From positions 1 through 32,798 of the forward strand of contig JBFLXN010000005.1 in assembly GCA_040755715.1 (NCBI GenBank): a stretch of DNA of 32,798 bases, read 5' to 3'. Position 1 is the first letter of the stretch. Each line of letters begins with the position of its first letter. The translations under genes were made by a program, and so were the position numbers. Below, in pieces: positions 12,973-20,346 of the stretch. Origin of the DNA: JBFLXN01 sp040755715 [NCBI: Candidatus Edwardsbacteria bacterium]. GTDB lineage: Bacteria > Edwardsbacteria > AC1 > JBFLXN01. The notes below the pieces were generated by a model, which worked only from the letters and a program-made list of their open reading frames with translations, was not told where the DNA came from and made no database searches.

Positions 12973-13206
12973 ATGCAACCTGAAATCAAGGAAAAGGTTC
13001 AAACAGCACTACAGGAAATCATTCCTGTCTTACAGAGAGACGGCGGTAATGTGGAGTTGGTAGAAATCACGGAAGGTGGCACAGTCAAGGTGCGATTGAC
13101 CGGCGCCTGCGCCGGCTGTCCAATGTCCCAGATGACTTTGCAGATGGGAATTGAAAGAATCCTGAAAGAAAAAGTGCCAGAAGTGAAAAGCGTAGAAAGC
13201 ATTTAG
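12973..13206 (+). CDS. NifU C-terminal-domain (Nfu-type) iron-sulfur protein
   Basis: A 77-residue stand-alone Nfu domain. It opens with a helix (KEKVQTALQEIIPVLQRDGGNVELVEI) and carries the CxxC motif in LTGACAGCPMSQMTL (C46 and C49), which binds a transient 4Fe-4S cluster at a dimer interface. It would act in the cytosol as a carrier or scaffold in iron-sulfur cluster assembly. There is no NifU N-terminal scaffold domain and no nifS or suf gene in the window. AAGGAGGCTTAG precedes the ATG. The response regulator follows 22 bases later, so they are probably co-transcribed, though a functional tie is not obvious. Confidence 0.95.
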   Translation: MQPEIKEKVQTALQEIIPVLQRDGGNVELVEITEGGTVKVRLTGACAGCPMSQMTLQMGIERILKEKVPEVKSVESI

Positions 13207-13228
13207 AAGAGCAAGGAGATGCAAAGCA

Positions 13229-13621
13229 ATGAAAAAAATCTTAATTGCTGATGATGACAAAAATATTCTTTTTTTTCTGAGTGAACTCCTTCAGAGAAGT
13301 GATTATGAGATTGTTCAAGCAGTGGATGGGGAGCAGGCTTTAAAATTTGCCCGAGAGCAGAAACCCGCCCTCATTCTCTTAGACATTATGATGCCAGGTC
13401 TTGACGGTTTAGAAGTCTGCCGTCAGCTAAAAACCGACCCAGAGACAAAACAAATCAAAATCATTATGGTTACTGCCAAGACCACAGAACCTGACATAGA
13501 AAGAGGCCTAGCCGCAGGAGCAGATTTTTATATTCCAAAACCATTTAAGATAAGTGTTCTCTCAGAGAAAATTAGAGAATTATTGGAGAAGAAGAAAGAA
13601 GAACAGACAAGGAAAATTTGA
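13229..13621 (+). CDS. Stand-alone response regulator receiver protein
   Basis: A 130-residue single-domain receiver (CheY-like). Acidic pocket residues D8-D10 (ILIADDDKN), phosphoacceptor D52 (LILLDIMMPG), switch threonine T82 (IIMVTAKT) and lysine K104 (YIPKPF) are all present. A basic, glutamate-rich tail of about 12 residues follows the domain and there is no DNA-binding output, so it should act through protein contacts. No histidine kinase is in the window. The location just ahead of cell-wall and pilT genes is compatible with a role in motility or growth control, but this is inference. The ATG lies behind AAGGAGATGCAAAGC. A consensus promoter for the next gene overlaps its stop codon. 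Confidence 0.95.
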   Translation: MKKILIADDDKNILFFLSELLQRSDYEIVQAVDGEQALKFAREQKPALILLDIMMPGLDGLEVCRQLKTDPETKQIKIIMVTAKTTEPDIERGLAAGADFYIPKPFKISVLSEKIRELLEKKKEEQTRKI

Positions 13622-13646
13622 CAAACGAAATTCTTTATGATATAAT
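13618..13646 (+). promoter_or_regulatory. Perfect sigma70-type promoter for the amidase gene
   Basis: TTGACA (13618-13623) and TATAAT (13641-13646) are both perfect consensus hexamers with the optimal 17-base spacer. The TTGACA contains the stop codon of the response regulator. Transcription would start about seven bases after the -10 box, at or next to the A of the amidase ATG (13653), predicting a leaderless mRNA. Confidence 0.85.
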
Positions 13647-13652
13647 TATCCT

Positions 13653-14825
13653 ATGTTTAGAAAAAGTATTTTTTATATTTGCCTTTTTTTTATCTTTCTC
13701 AAATTTGCTTCAATTTCTCAAGCGAAAATAAACTGCTTCTATCTCAACAGTCAATCTCAAGAAACATTAGAATCTTCTAATTTTGATGGTGAAGATTATA
13801 TTCTTTTACGGGACTTAGTGCGAATTGTTCAGGCAAATTCTGAGTGGTATCCTGAAATTCAGCGATTAAAAATAACCGTGGGTGAACATTCTTTTCAATT
13901 AATTGTAGATAATTGTTTCCTTTCCATAGATAGACAAGTCTATCAATTAGTCAATCCACCACGAAAAGAAGAGGGAGAACTGTTAGTGCCGGTAGAGTTC
14001 CTCTGGCGTTATCTTGGACCGACTCTGAAAGAAAAAATTCTATGGAATGATGAGAAGAAAGAACTCTCTTTTGAGAAAGCAAGTCCTGTCGTCAAAAAAA
14101 ACATTCCCTCGTCGACAAAAACTAAATTAAAGATTGAGAAAATTGTTATTGATGCAGGGCATGGAGGACAAGACCCTGGCGCCATTGGTCCAACAAAATT
14201 TGAAGAAAAAATCGCTAATCTGGATATGGCTCTGCGACTGAAAGAACTCCTTGAAAAAAAATTGAAAGTGAAGGTGATTATGACCCGAGTAGATGACACC
14301 TTTATTCCTTTGGGCGAGCGGACAAAGATAGCAAATGAGGCGCAAGCAAATCTCTTTGTCAGTATTCACTGCAATGCCAATCGGAGTCGGGCAATGAATG
14401 GCTGTGAGACTTATTTCCTTTCATTGGCGAGAAATGATGAAGCCAGAGCTACAGAAATTTTAGAGAACTCTGCCTTGAAATTTGAAAAGCCTGATACTGC
14501 TACTGGGCATCTAAGTGAATTAGATTTTATCTTTGGTGACCTCATTCAAACAGAATATTTGGCTGAATCAAGCGAGTTAGCTGAATTGGTGCAGGAGGAA
14601 TTTTCCAAGAGGTTACCCATCAATAGCCGAGGGATTAACCAAGCAGGCTTTTATGTTCTCCGAGGGGCAATGATGCCGGCTATTTTGGTGGAAACTGCTT
14701 TCATTTCAAACTGGCAAGAAGAAAGACTTTTGCGCCAGTCAAAGTTTAGAGCAAAAATTGTAGAAGCTATTTATGCTGGAATTGCTGAATTTAAGAAAAT
14801 CTACGAAAAGAGGATGAATAAGTGA
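13653..14825 (+). CDS. N-acetylmuramoyl-L-alanine amidase (Amidase_3, AmiC type)
   Basis: A 390-residue exported zinc amidase that cleaves the bond between muramic acid and the peptide in peptidoglycan. A signal peptide (MFRKSIFYICLFFIFLKFASISQA, cleaved near residue 24) is followed by a beta-rich N-terminal part (about 30-140) resembling the copper amine oxidase N-terminal-like domains common in such enzymes. The catalytic domain starts at IVIDAGHGGQDPGA with zinc ligand H170, continues with E185 and SIHCNAN (H239), and ends with LVETAFISN, where E347 is the catalytic glutamate. The short C-terminal FKKIYEKRMNK is ordinary. There is no ribosome binding site, consistent with the leaderless promoter. 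The stop overlaps murI by four bases (GTGA). Confidence 0.95.
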   Translation: MFRKSIFYICLFFIFLKFASISQAKINCFYLNSQSQETLESSNFDGEDYILLRDLVRIVQANSEWYPEIQRLKITVGEHSFQLIVDNCFLSIDRQVYQLVNPPRKEEGELLVPVEFLWRYLGPTLKEKILWNDEKKELSFEKASPVVKKNIPSSTKTKLKIEKIVIDAGHGGQDPGAIGPTKFEEKIANLDMALRLKELLEKKLKVKVIMTRVDDTFIPLGERTKIANEAQANLFVSIHCNANRSRAMNGCETYFLSLARNDEARATEILENSALKFEKPDTATGHLSELDFIFGDLIQTEYLAESSELAELVQEEFSKRLPINSRGINQAGFYVLRGAMMPAILVETAFISNWQEERLLRQSKFRAKIVEAIYAGIAEFKKIYEKRMNK

Positions 14826-15637
14826 ATGACCGGAAGAAAGCCATCGGTATTTTTGATTCAGGTATTGGCGGATTGACAGTAGTGAAAGAGATTTCCCGCC
14901 TACTACCTCAAGAGCGTATTGTTTATTTTGGCGATACTGCCCGAGTCCCCTACGGTTCAAAATCCAAAGAAACCGTGACAAAATTTAGTTTCCAGAACAC
15001 TCGTTTCCTTTTAGAACAAAAAGTAAAAATGGTCATCGTGGCCTGTAATACTGCCTCAGCCTTAAGTCTTCAAGCATTGAGAGAGGAATTTAAAGATTTG
15101 CCCATTTTAGGTGTCATTGAACCTGGGGCAAAAGCGGCGGTGAGCCGCACCAAGAAAAAGCGAATTGGGGTGATTGGCACTTTGGGAACCATTGCCAGCG
15201 GTGTTTATGAAAAAAACATTAGAGAACTCATCCCAGAGGTCTTGGTTATAGGTCAAGCCTGCCCACTCTTTGTGCCATTGGTAGAAGAAGGCTGGATTAA
15301 CAAACAAGCTACCCGACTTATTACAGAGGAATACTTAACACCATTACGGCAGGCAGGCATTGATACTTTGGTTTTGGGCTGCACCCACTATCCGCTCCTA
15401 AAAGGAGTAATTCAAAATGTCATTGGTGAAGAAGTCTCTCTAGTAGATTCGGCTTTTGAAACCGCTCTAGCCATAAAAGAAATGCTTACCAATCGGAGTC
15501 TCTTGAGAGAAAGCACCGATGAGCCGGAACATACTTTTTTCGTCAGTGACCTGCCATTGAAATTTTTGGAAATGGGTGAGAGATTTTTAGGTAGAGTATT
15601 ACCCAATTGTTTGAAAGTGACTGTAGAAGGGCTTTGA
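14822..15637 (+). CDS. murI: Glutamate racemase
   Basis: A 271-residue cofactor-independent racemase that makes D-glutamate for peptidoglycan. The opening IGIFDSGIGGLTVVKEI holds D12 and S13. The two catalytic cysteines are C75 in VACNTASAL and C187 in LGCTHYPLL, and the family motifs YFGDTARVPYGSKS and GVIEPGA are intact. Length is normal. It starts with GTG at 14822, overlapping the amidase stop; AAGAGG within the end of the amidase gene is the ribosome binding site. The pair is thus translationally coupled and both products act in cell-wall metabolism. Confidence 0.97.
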   Translation: MNDRKKAIGIFDSGIGGLTVVKEISRLLPQERIVYFGDTARVPYGSKSKETVTKFSFQNTRFLLEQKVKMVIVACNTASALSLQALREEFKDLPILGVIEPGAKAAVSRTKKKRIGVIGTLGTIASGVYEKNIRELIPEVLVIGQACPLFVPLVEEGWINKQATRLITEEYLTPLRQAGIDTLVLGCTHYPLLKGVIQNVIGEEVSLVDSAFETALAIKEMLTNRSLLRESTDEPEHTFFVSDLPLKFLEMGERFLGRVLPNCLKVTVEGL

Positions 15638-15638
15638 A

Positions 15639-15731
15639 AAATCAGACGACAGATGAAAGAATAACAGATGACAGATAGCCCAGAAAATAGATTTGAAAGG
15701 TTTCTAACCTCTGACCTCCGTCTTCTGATTT
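15639..15731. repeat. Inverted AAATCAGA repeat downstream of murI
   Basis: AATCAGACGAC (from 15640) and GTCTTCTGATTT (15720-15731) are reverse complements except for one base. The inner part contains ATAACAGATGACAGAT and a small hairpin AGGTT/AACCT (15699-15711). It resembles the other short-unit inverted repeats of the window and separates murI from the pilT pair. Confidence 0.7.
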
Positions 15732-15765
15732 CTCTAAACTAGATGAATCCGTAGCTAAATTTTTC

Positions 15766-15795
15766 TTGACACTCATTTGATTATTCTGATAGATT
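15766..15795 (+). promoter_or_regulatory. Probable promoter for the first pilT gene
   Basis: A perfect TTGACA (15766-15771) is followed after 18 bases by TAGATT (15790-15795), a four-of-six match to the -10 box. The start site would fall around 15802, only a few bases before the ATG at 15806, and no ribosome binding site is visible. A second leaderless or near-leaderless transcript is possible; less certain than the one at 13618. Confidence 0.55.
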
Positions 15796-15805
15796 TTTAC
15801 AAAAC

Positions 15806-16870
15806 ATGGGCACTTTTAATCTTGATGAACTTTTGCGCAATTTAGTCTCTCTTGAAGGTTCTGACCTTCACCTGAAAGTTAGTGAGCCACCAGTCTTTCG
15901 CATTCATGGGCAGTTGGTGCGGACTAACCTTCCTCCACTTACATCGCAAGATACAAAAGACCTGATGTATGGCATTATGAATCAAGAGCGGAGAGAAAGA
16001 TATGAGCGCACTCATCAACTGGATATGTCCTATTCCATTCCTGGTGTTTCTCGCTTTCGGGTGAATGTCTTTCGTCAGCGAGGTAATGTAGGAGCGGTCT
16101 TAAGAGTGATTCCACTGCATGTAAAAACAATTGATGAATGGGGATTGCCGCAAATCTTAAAAGCTATTTCTATTCTGCCCCGGGGATTTGTCTTGGTGAC
16201 CGGTCCGACTGGCAGCGGCAAATCTACTACTCTGGCGGCTATGATTGAAAACATCAATGAAAATAAATCCTGTCACATTATGACCGTAGAAGACCCCATT
16301 GAATTTCTCCATCGGGATAGAAAAGCCAGCATTAATCAAAGGGAAATCGGGGTGGACACCCATTCATATGCCGCCGCCCTAAAACATGTGATGCGTCAGA
16401 ATCCTGATGTGATTTTAGTCGGAGAGATGCGCGATTTAGAAACGATGGCTTTGGCTATTACTGCCGCCGAAACTGGCCATTTGGTTTTTTCTACGGTTCA
16501 TACGACTGATGCCGCACAAACAGTGGATAGAATCGTGGATGTCTTTCCCCCGGACCAACAACAACAGGTGAGACTTCAGTTGTCAGCAACTCTTCAGGCG
16601 GTGATTTCTCAGACTCTAATTCCAAGGGCTGACGGCACTGGGCGGGTAGCTGCTTTTGAGATTCTTATCTGCACCCCTGCGGTGAGAACTATTGTCAGAG
16701 AAGGAAAGACACCACAACTCTATTCAGTGATTCAGAGTGGCTCAAAATTCGGGATGCAGACTCTTGATTCCTGTCTTAAGGATTTATACCAAAGCGGTCT
16801 GATTACTTTTGAAGATGCCTTAGCCAAATCGTCTAATCCCCACCTTTTGGAACAGCAATTGAAACGTTGA
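15806..16870 (+). CDS. pilT: Type IV pilus retraction ATPase, PilT family (first copy)
   Basis: A 354-residue cytosolic hexameric ATPase of the GspE/PilT family that powers pilus retraction. The N-terminal PAS-like part begins with SLEGSDLHLKVSEPPVFRIHG. Walker A is GPTGSGKS (residues 133-140), the Asp box is MTVEDPIEFLH, Walker B is VILVGEMRDLET, and the His box is GHLVFSTVHTTDA. The PilT-specific AIRNLIRE motif is diverged to AVRTIVREGK, whereas the second copy keeps AVRNLIREAK, so this copy may be the PilU-like one. No ribosome binding site is visible. The gene runs into the second copy with a one-base overlap. Confidence 0.95.
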   Translation: MGTFNLDELLRNLVSLEGSDLHLKVSEPPVFRIHGQLVRTNLPPLTSQDTKDLMYGIMNQERRERYERTHQLDMSYSIPGVSRFRVNVFRQRGNVGAVLRVIPLHVKTIDEWGLPQILKAISILPRGFVLVTGPTGSGKSTTLAAMIENINENKSCHIMTVEDPIEFLHRDRKASINQREIGVDTHSYAAALKHVMRQNPDVILVGEMRDLETMALAITAAETGHLVFSTVHTTDAAQTVDRIVDVFPPDQQQQVRLQLSATLQAVISQTLIPRADGTGRVAAFEILICTPAVRTIVREGKTPQLYSVIQSGSKFGMQTLDSCLKDLYQSGLITFEDALAKSSNPHLLEQQLKR

Positions 16871-17931
16871 TGGAACTTTTACCTCTGCTTCAAACAATGA
16901 AAGAAAAAAAGGCTTCTGACCTTCATCTCAAGGTAGGAAGCCCTCCATTGGTGCGCATTTATGGCGATTTGATGCCACTTCCACTTCCCATCGTTACTGG
17001 TGAAAACACCAAATCCGTAGTCCAGAATCTTGTAAGTGAGAATCTCCGTTGGCGTTTTCAAGAGGAATTGGAACTTGATTTTGCCTATACCGTGCCTAAC
17101 CTCGGACGCTTTCGGGTGAATCTTTTTCAACAGCGTGGTTCTATGGGCTTGGTCTTTCGTTTAATTCCTGAACGGATTCCCATCTTAGAAGAACTTGGAT
17201 TACCCCCTATTTGTAAGGAATTAGTCATGAGACCCCGTGGATTATTGTTAATCACTGGACCAGCCGGGTGTGGGAAGACCACTACTCAGGCGGCTCTAAT
17301 TGACTATCGCAATACCCAAGAGGCTTGTCATATTATGACCGTTGAGGACCCGATTGAGTTTCTGTTTCAAGACAAAAAGGCTTTGGTCAATCAGAGAGAA
17401 CTTGGCAATGATACCCTCTCCTTTGCTGACGCCCTGAAATATGTGCTTCGTCAGGATCCTGATGTGATTTTAGTAGGTGAGATGCGTGATTTAGAGACGA
17501 TTTCCTTAGCTATCACCGCCGCTGAAACTGGACATTTAGTCCTGGCTACTCTGCACACTACTGATGCCGTGCAAACCGTAGACCGCATCATTGATGTCTT
17601 TCCCTTGCATCAACAATTGCAAATCAGGACACAGGTCTCTGTAAATTTTGTCGGCGTCATTTCTCAGATTCTTTTGAAACGAGCTGATGGGAGAGGGCAA
17701 GTGGCGGCTTTTGAAATAATGGTAGGAACACCAGCAGTAAGGAATTTGATTAGAGAAGCAAAGACCTATCAATTAACCTCTCATTTGCAAACAGGAATGA
17801 AAGAGGGAATGACTACCCTAAACTTTTCTTTAGCCAATCTAATCAAGACAGGAATTGTAACTCTTGAGGAGGCACTCACAAAATCAATTGACTCGGAAGG
17901 ACTAAAACAGATTTTAGCCACGACGCGGTAG
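16870..17931 (+). CDS. pilT: Type IV pilus retraction ATPase, PilT family (second copy)
   Basis: A 353-residue paralogue of the preceding protein, alike over the full length (SDLHLKVGSPPLVRIYG, FRVNLFQQRGSMG, MTVEDPIEFLFQDKKALVNQRE). Walker A is GPAGCGKT (residues 130-137), Walker B VILVGEMRDLET and the His box GHLVLATLHTTDA are intact. The PilT signature is nearly canonical (AVRNLIREAK). A TTG three bases upstream is in frame, but the ATG at 16870, sharing its A with the upstream TGA stop, is the better start and implies coupling. Tandem PilT/PilU pairs usually act together in twitching motility. No pilin or assembly gene lies in the window. Confidence 0.95.
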   Translation: MELLPLLQTMKEKKASDLHLKVGSPPLVRIYGDLMPLPLPIVTGENTKSVVQNLVSENLRWRFQEELELDFAYTVPNLGRFRVNLFQQRGSMGLVFRLIPERIPILEELGLPPICKELVMRPRGLLLITGPAGCGKTTTQAALIDYRNTQEACHIMTVEDPIEFLFQDKKALVNQRELGNDTLSFADALKYVLRQDPDVILVGEMRDLETISLAITAAETGHLVLATLHTTDAVQTVDRIIDVFPLHQQLQIRTQVSVNFVGVISQILLKRADGRGQVAAFEIMVGTPAVRNLIREAKTYQLTSHLQTGMKEGMTTLNFSLANLIKTGIVTLEEALTKSIDSEGLKQILATTR

Positions 17932-18094
17932 TATACTCTGCTCATCTTTAATCTCTCCGAGTAGAATTCGGGAAGTCGGTTTTTAGAGTCTCTGGCGTGT
18001 GGAAAAGACAGACGAAACGCAGTATCGCTATCGCTCGGAGTAATCGGAGACAGGGCCGATGAAATTTAAAGAGTTTCTCCTGAAAAAGTCTGTG

Positions 18095-18216
18095 AAGTCC
18101 ACCGCAAATTACACAGATTGTTTAAAAAGGTAATTAGGTAATTAGGTTATTAAACATTAACTCAATGACCCGATAACTCTATTTGGTGTTTGTCTGTGTT
18201 AATCTGTGGCTAAAAG
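18095..18216. repeat. Dispersed CACAG repeat in the convergent gap
   Basis: ATTACACAGATTG is followed by TAATTAGGTAATTAGG, AACTCAATGACCCGAT and TGTGTTAATCTGTGGCTAAAAG. The middle is the inverse of 12874-12928. It occupies part of the 354-base gap 17932-18285 between the convergent pilT and argF genes. The part before it (17940-18090) contains GATAGCGATA-like and CTCGGAGTAATCGGAGA motifs that I cannot assign. No convincing terminator for either gene was found. Confidence 0.7.
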
Positions 18217-18285
18217 AACGAGTGAAACGATACGGCGTTTACTACGAGCCTCTTAGCGATCCTGCGAACGAAGTGATACTCCGTG

Positions 18286-19221
18286 TCATTTGTTGAAAAG
18301 TAATTTCACCAAGATCGCCTTTTGTAGATGAAGGCGATTTTCTGCTTGAGGCAAAACAATTGAATGAGGTCCATCAATGACTTCGTCTGTAATCTCTTCG
18401 CCTCTATGTGCTGGTAGACAGTGAAGTACTAAAACATCTTCTTTTGCTTTTGCTACTAATTTTGCGTTAACCTGATAGTCAGCAAAAACTCTTTTTCTTT
18501 CTTCTCTCTCGGCTTCCTGCCCCATTGAAGCCCAAACATCGGTATAAATAAAATCTGCCTCTTTAACTGCGACAAAAGGGTCTTCCAAAATTTCAATTTT
18601 TGCCTTCGTCTTTTGCGCAAACTCTAAAGTCTTTTCAATAATCTCTTGTTTTGGCTGATAAGCCTTGGGGCAGCCAACGGAGATGTTCATTCCTAAAATT
18701 CCACTTGCTAAAAGAAGTGAATGGCAGACATTATTGCCATCTCCGATGTAGGCGAGTTTCCAATTTCGCCAGTCCATCTTCTTAGCCCGGTGCTCATAAA
18801 TTGTAAAGAAATCCGCCAGAATCTGGCAAGGATGCTCCAAATCTGAAAGGCCATTAATCACTGGCACAGTAGCATTTTCTGCCAATTCCACAATCGTCTG
18901 ATGAGAAAAAGTCCGAGCCATAACGGCGTCTACCCAGCGTGAGAGATTGCTGGCCACATCAGCTACAGACTCCCGCTTGCCGAGTTGAATGTCAGCCGGA
19001 GCTAAATAAATAGCATGCCCACCTAATTGTGTCATCCCGGTTTCAAAGGTCACTCTGGTTCGGAGTGAAGGCTTTTCAAAAATCATCGCCAAGGTTTTTT
19101 CCTTTAAGACCCTGTGAGCGATGCCTTTCTTGGTTTTAGATTTTATTTTTTTAGAGAGAACGAACATTTTTTCAATTTCTGATTTAGTGAGGTCAGACAC
19201 AGAGACTAAATCTTTTTTCAT
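18286..19221 (-). CDS. argF: Ornithine carbamoyltransferase
   Basis: A 311-residue cytosolic enzyme that joins carbamoyl phosphate and ornithine to citrulline in arginine synthesis. The carbamoyl phosphate loop is FEKPSLRTRVTFE (SLRTR at residues 52-56), a common variant of STRTR. It is followed by LGKRESVADVASNLSRW, the LSDLEHPCQILADF segment and the ornithine-binding HCLPAHRGEEI (H267, C268). Length matches the family. AGGAGG stands 9 bases ahead of the ATG. Other arg genes are not in the window. It is the first of the - strand genes and is separated from the Tat protein by about 57 bases, so they may share a transcript. Confidence 0.96.
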   Translation of the reverse strand: MKKDLVSVSDLTKSEIEKMFVLSKKIKSKTKKGIAHRVLKEKTLAMIFEKPSLRTRVTFETGMTQLGGHAIYLAPADIQLGKRESVADVASNLSRWVDAVMARTFSHQTIVELAENATVPVINGLSDLEHPCQILADFFTIYEHRAKKMDWRNWKLAYIGDGNNVCHSLLLASGILGMNISVGCPKAYQPKQEIIEKTLEFAQKTKAKIEILEDPFVAVKEADFIYTDVWASMGQEAEREERKRVFADYQVNAKLVAKAKEDVLVLHCLPAHRGEEITDEVIDGPHSIVLPQAENRLHLQKAILVKLLFNK

Positions 19222-19278
19222 ATCTTATTAACCTCCTATAGGGAGGGGACAAGCCCCTCCCCTACATCTTTCATCATT

Positions 19279-20142
19279 TTATTCCACTGGCACAATCCGG
19301 ATTCCTCTCTTCTTCCCCGGAGAATTGTCAAAAACTTCAAGGAGGTGAAAAATCATCGCGATAAAATCTTCCTTAAACTCTCCGTGAAAATAGGAGTGCA
19401 CTAAATTGGTATATTCGAGAAGATGTCGTTCATATCTGCTGGCAGAGGTATCTTTGGGATGGACGAGACGGACAACTGTTCGCAATTCAAAACAAGGAAA
19501 ATCAAGGAAGACTACAGAGGCAACAGGGTTTTCCATTAGATTTAAAAAAGTGTGTGTTTCAAACTCTGGTGAAGTATATAGTTCCAGAGAAACCTGTTTT
19601 TTTGTATCAAAAAGATTTTCTCTCTCTTGATAGAATGATTTTAAGATTTCTAATTTTTTCTCTTGAGATTGACTGATAGTCTCTTTTAATTTCTTGCTTG
19701 TCTCTTTGATTCTTTCTTCTTTTGGGGCAAAGCCCATTCCCTTAATGGCATTGTTGATGGAAACCTGGGAGTCCAATCTTCTCCCACCATAAGTGGCTAC
19801 CGCTCCATTATGTGGACCGGCTAATGATGGAGGTTTGCCTTCTTTGATTTCTTCCAAAGTCTTAATCCGGGCAGAGAAATTCCAGTTAAGAAAGGCTGGT
19901 GGCAGACTTTGAGTTTGATAGGTATGCCAGGCACCATTGAATTTTGCCTTGATGATGCCTTCTTTCTCTTGTGAGGTGTCAACATTATCCTGCTTAAACA
20001 TTCCGTTTTTCCAGTAATGGCCCTCGGGGTTATGTTCCTTTGGACCACCGAATAGTTTTGGCACTTTTCCCAGAAGAAAGAGAAAGGGACCAGCCAGTGC
20101 CGTAAATTTCAAAAAAGCCCGACGGGTAAAAGTGGTAACCAT
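19279..20142 (-). CDS. Tat-exported protein of unknown function
   Basis: A 287-residue protein with a twin-arginine signal: TRRAFLKFTALAGPFLFLLG near the N-terminus, so it is exported folded and may carry a cofactor. The mature part opens with HNPEGHYWKNGMF and is otherwise unfamiliar. It contains a charged, helical middle (about residues 140-175, KEERIKETSKKLKETISQ), a single short Cys-containing strand (FLDFPCFELRT), and ends with GIRIVPVE. I do not recognise a domain; no heme, iron-sulfur or molybdopterin motif is visible. GGGGGAG lies ahead of the ATG. Its neighbours (argF downstream, WecA-like gene upstream) give no clear hint. Confidence 0.75.
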   Translation of the reverse strand: MVTTFTRRAFLKFTALAGPFLFLLGKVPKLFGGPKEHNPEGHYWKNGMFKQDNVDTSQEKEGIIKAKFNGAWHTYQTQSLPPAFLNWNFSARIKTLEEIKEGKPPSLAGPHNGAVATYGGRRLDSQVSINNAIKGMGFAPKEERIKETSKKLKETISQSQEKKLEILKSFYQERENLFDTKKQVSLELYTSPEFETHTFLNLMENPVASVVFLDFPCFELRTVVRLVHPKDTSASRYERHLLEYTNLVHSYFHGEFKEDFIAMIFHLLEVFDNSPGKKRGIRIVPVE

Positions 20143-20166
20143 ATCTGACTCCCCCTATAGTAAATC

Positions 20167-20338
20167 AAAAAATCAAAATCACACAGTCTAATGCCAAATG
20201 TCAAAATCCAAAATCCCCAATAAATCCAAAATTTAAATGACAAATGTTAAAAACGAATGTTTCGTCGTTTGGTATTATTTTGAATTTTGCGCTTTGTTAT
20301 TAAAAATTTTGCATTTTGATGTGTCATTTTGATATTTT
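20167..20338. repeat. Inverted CAAAAT-type repeat between two - strand genes
   Basis: The left end AAAAATCAAAATCACACA and the right end TGTGTCATTTTGATATTTT are near-complements. The middle consists of CCAAAATCC, CAAATGTTAAAA and their inverses around a GAATGTTTCGTC centre. It is the same AT-rich type as 11324-11407. Confidence 0.7.
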
Positions 20339-20346
20339 CCACGCTT

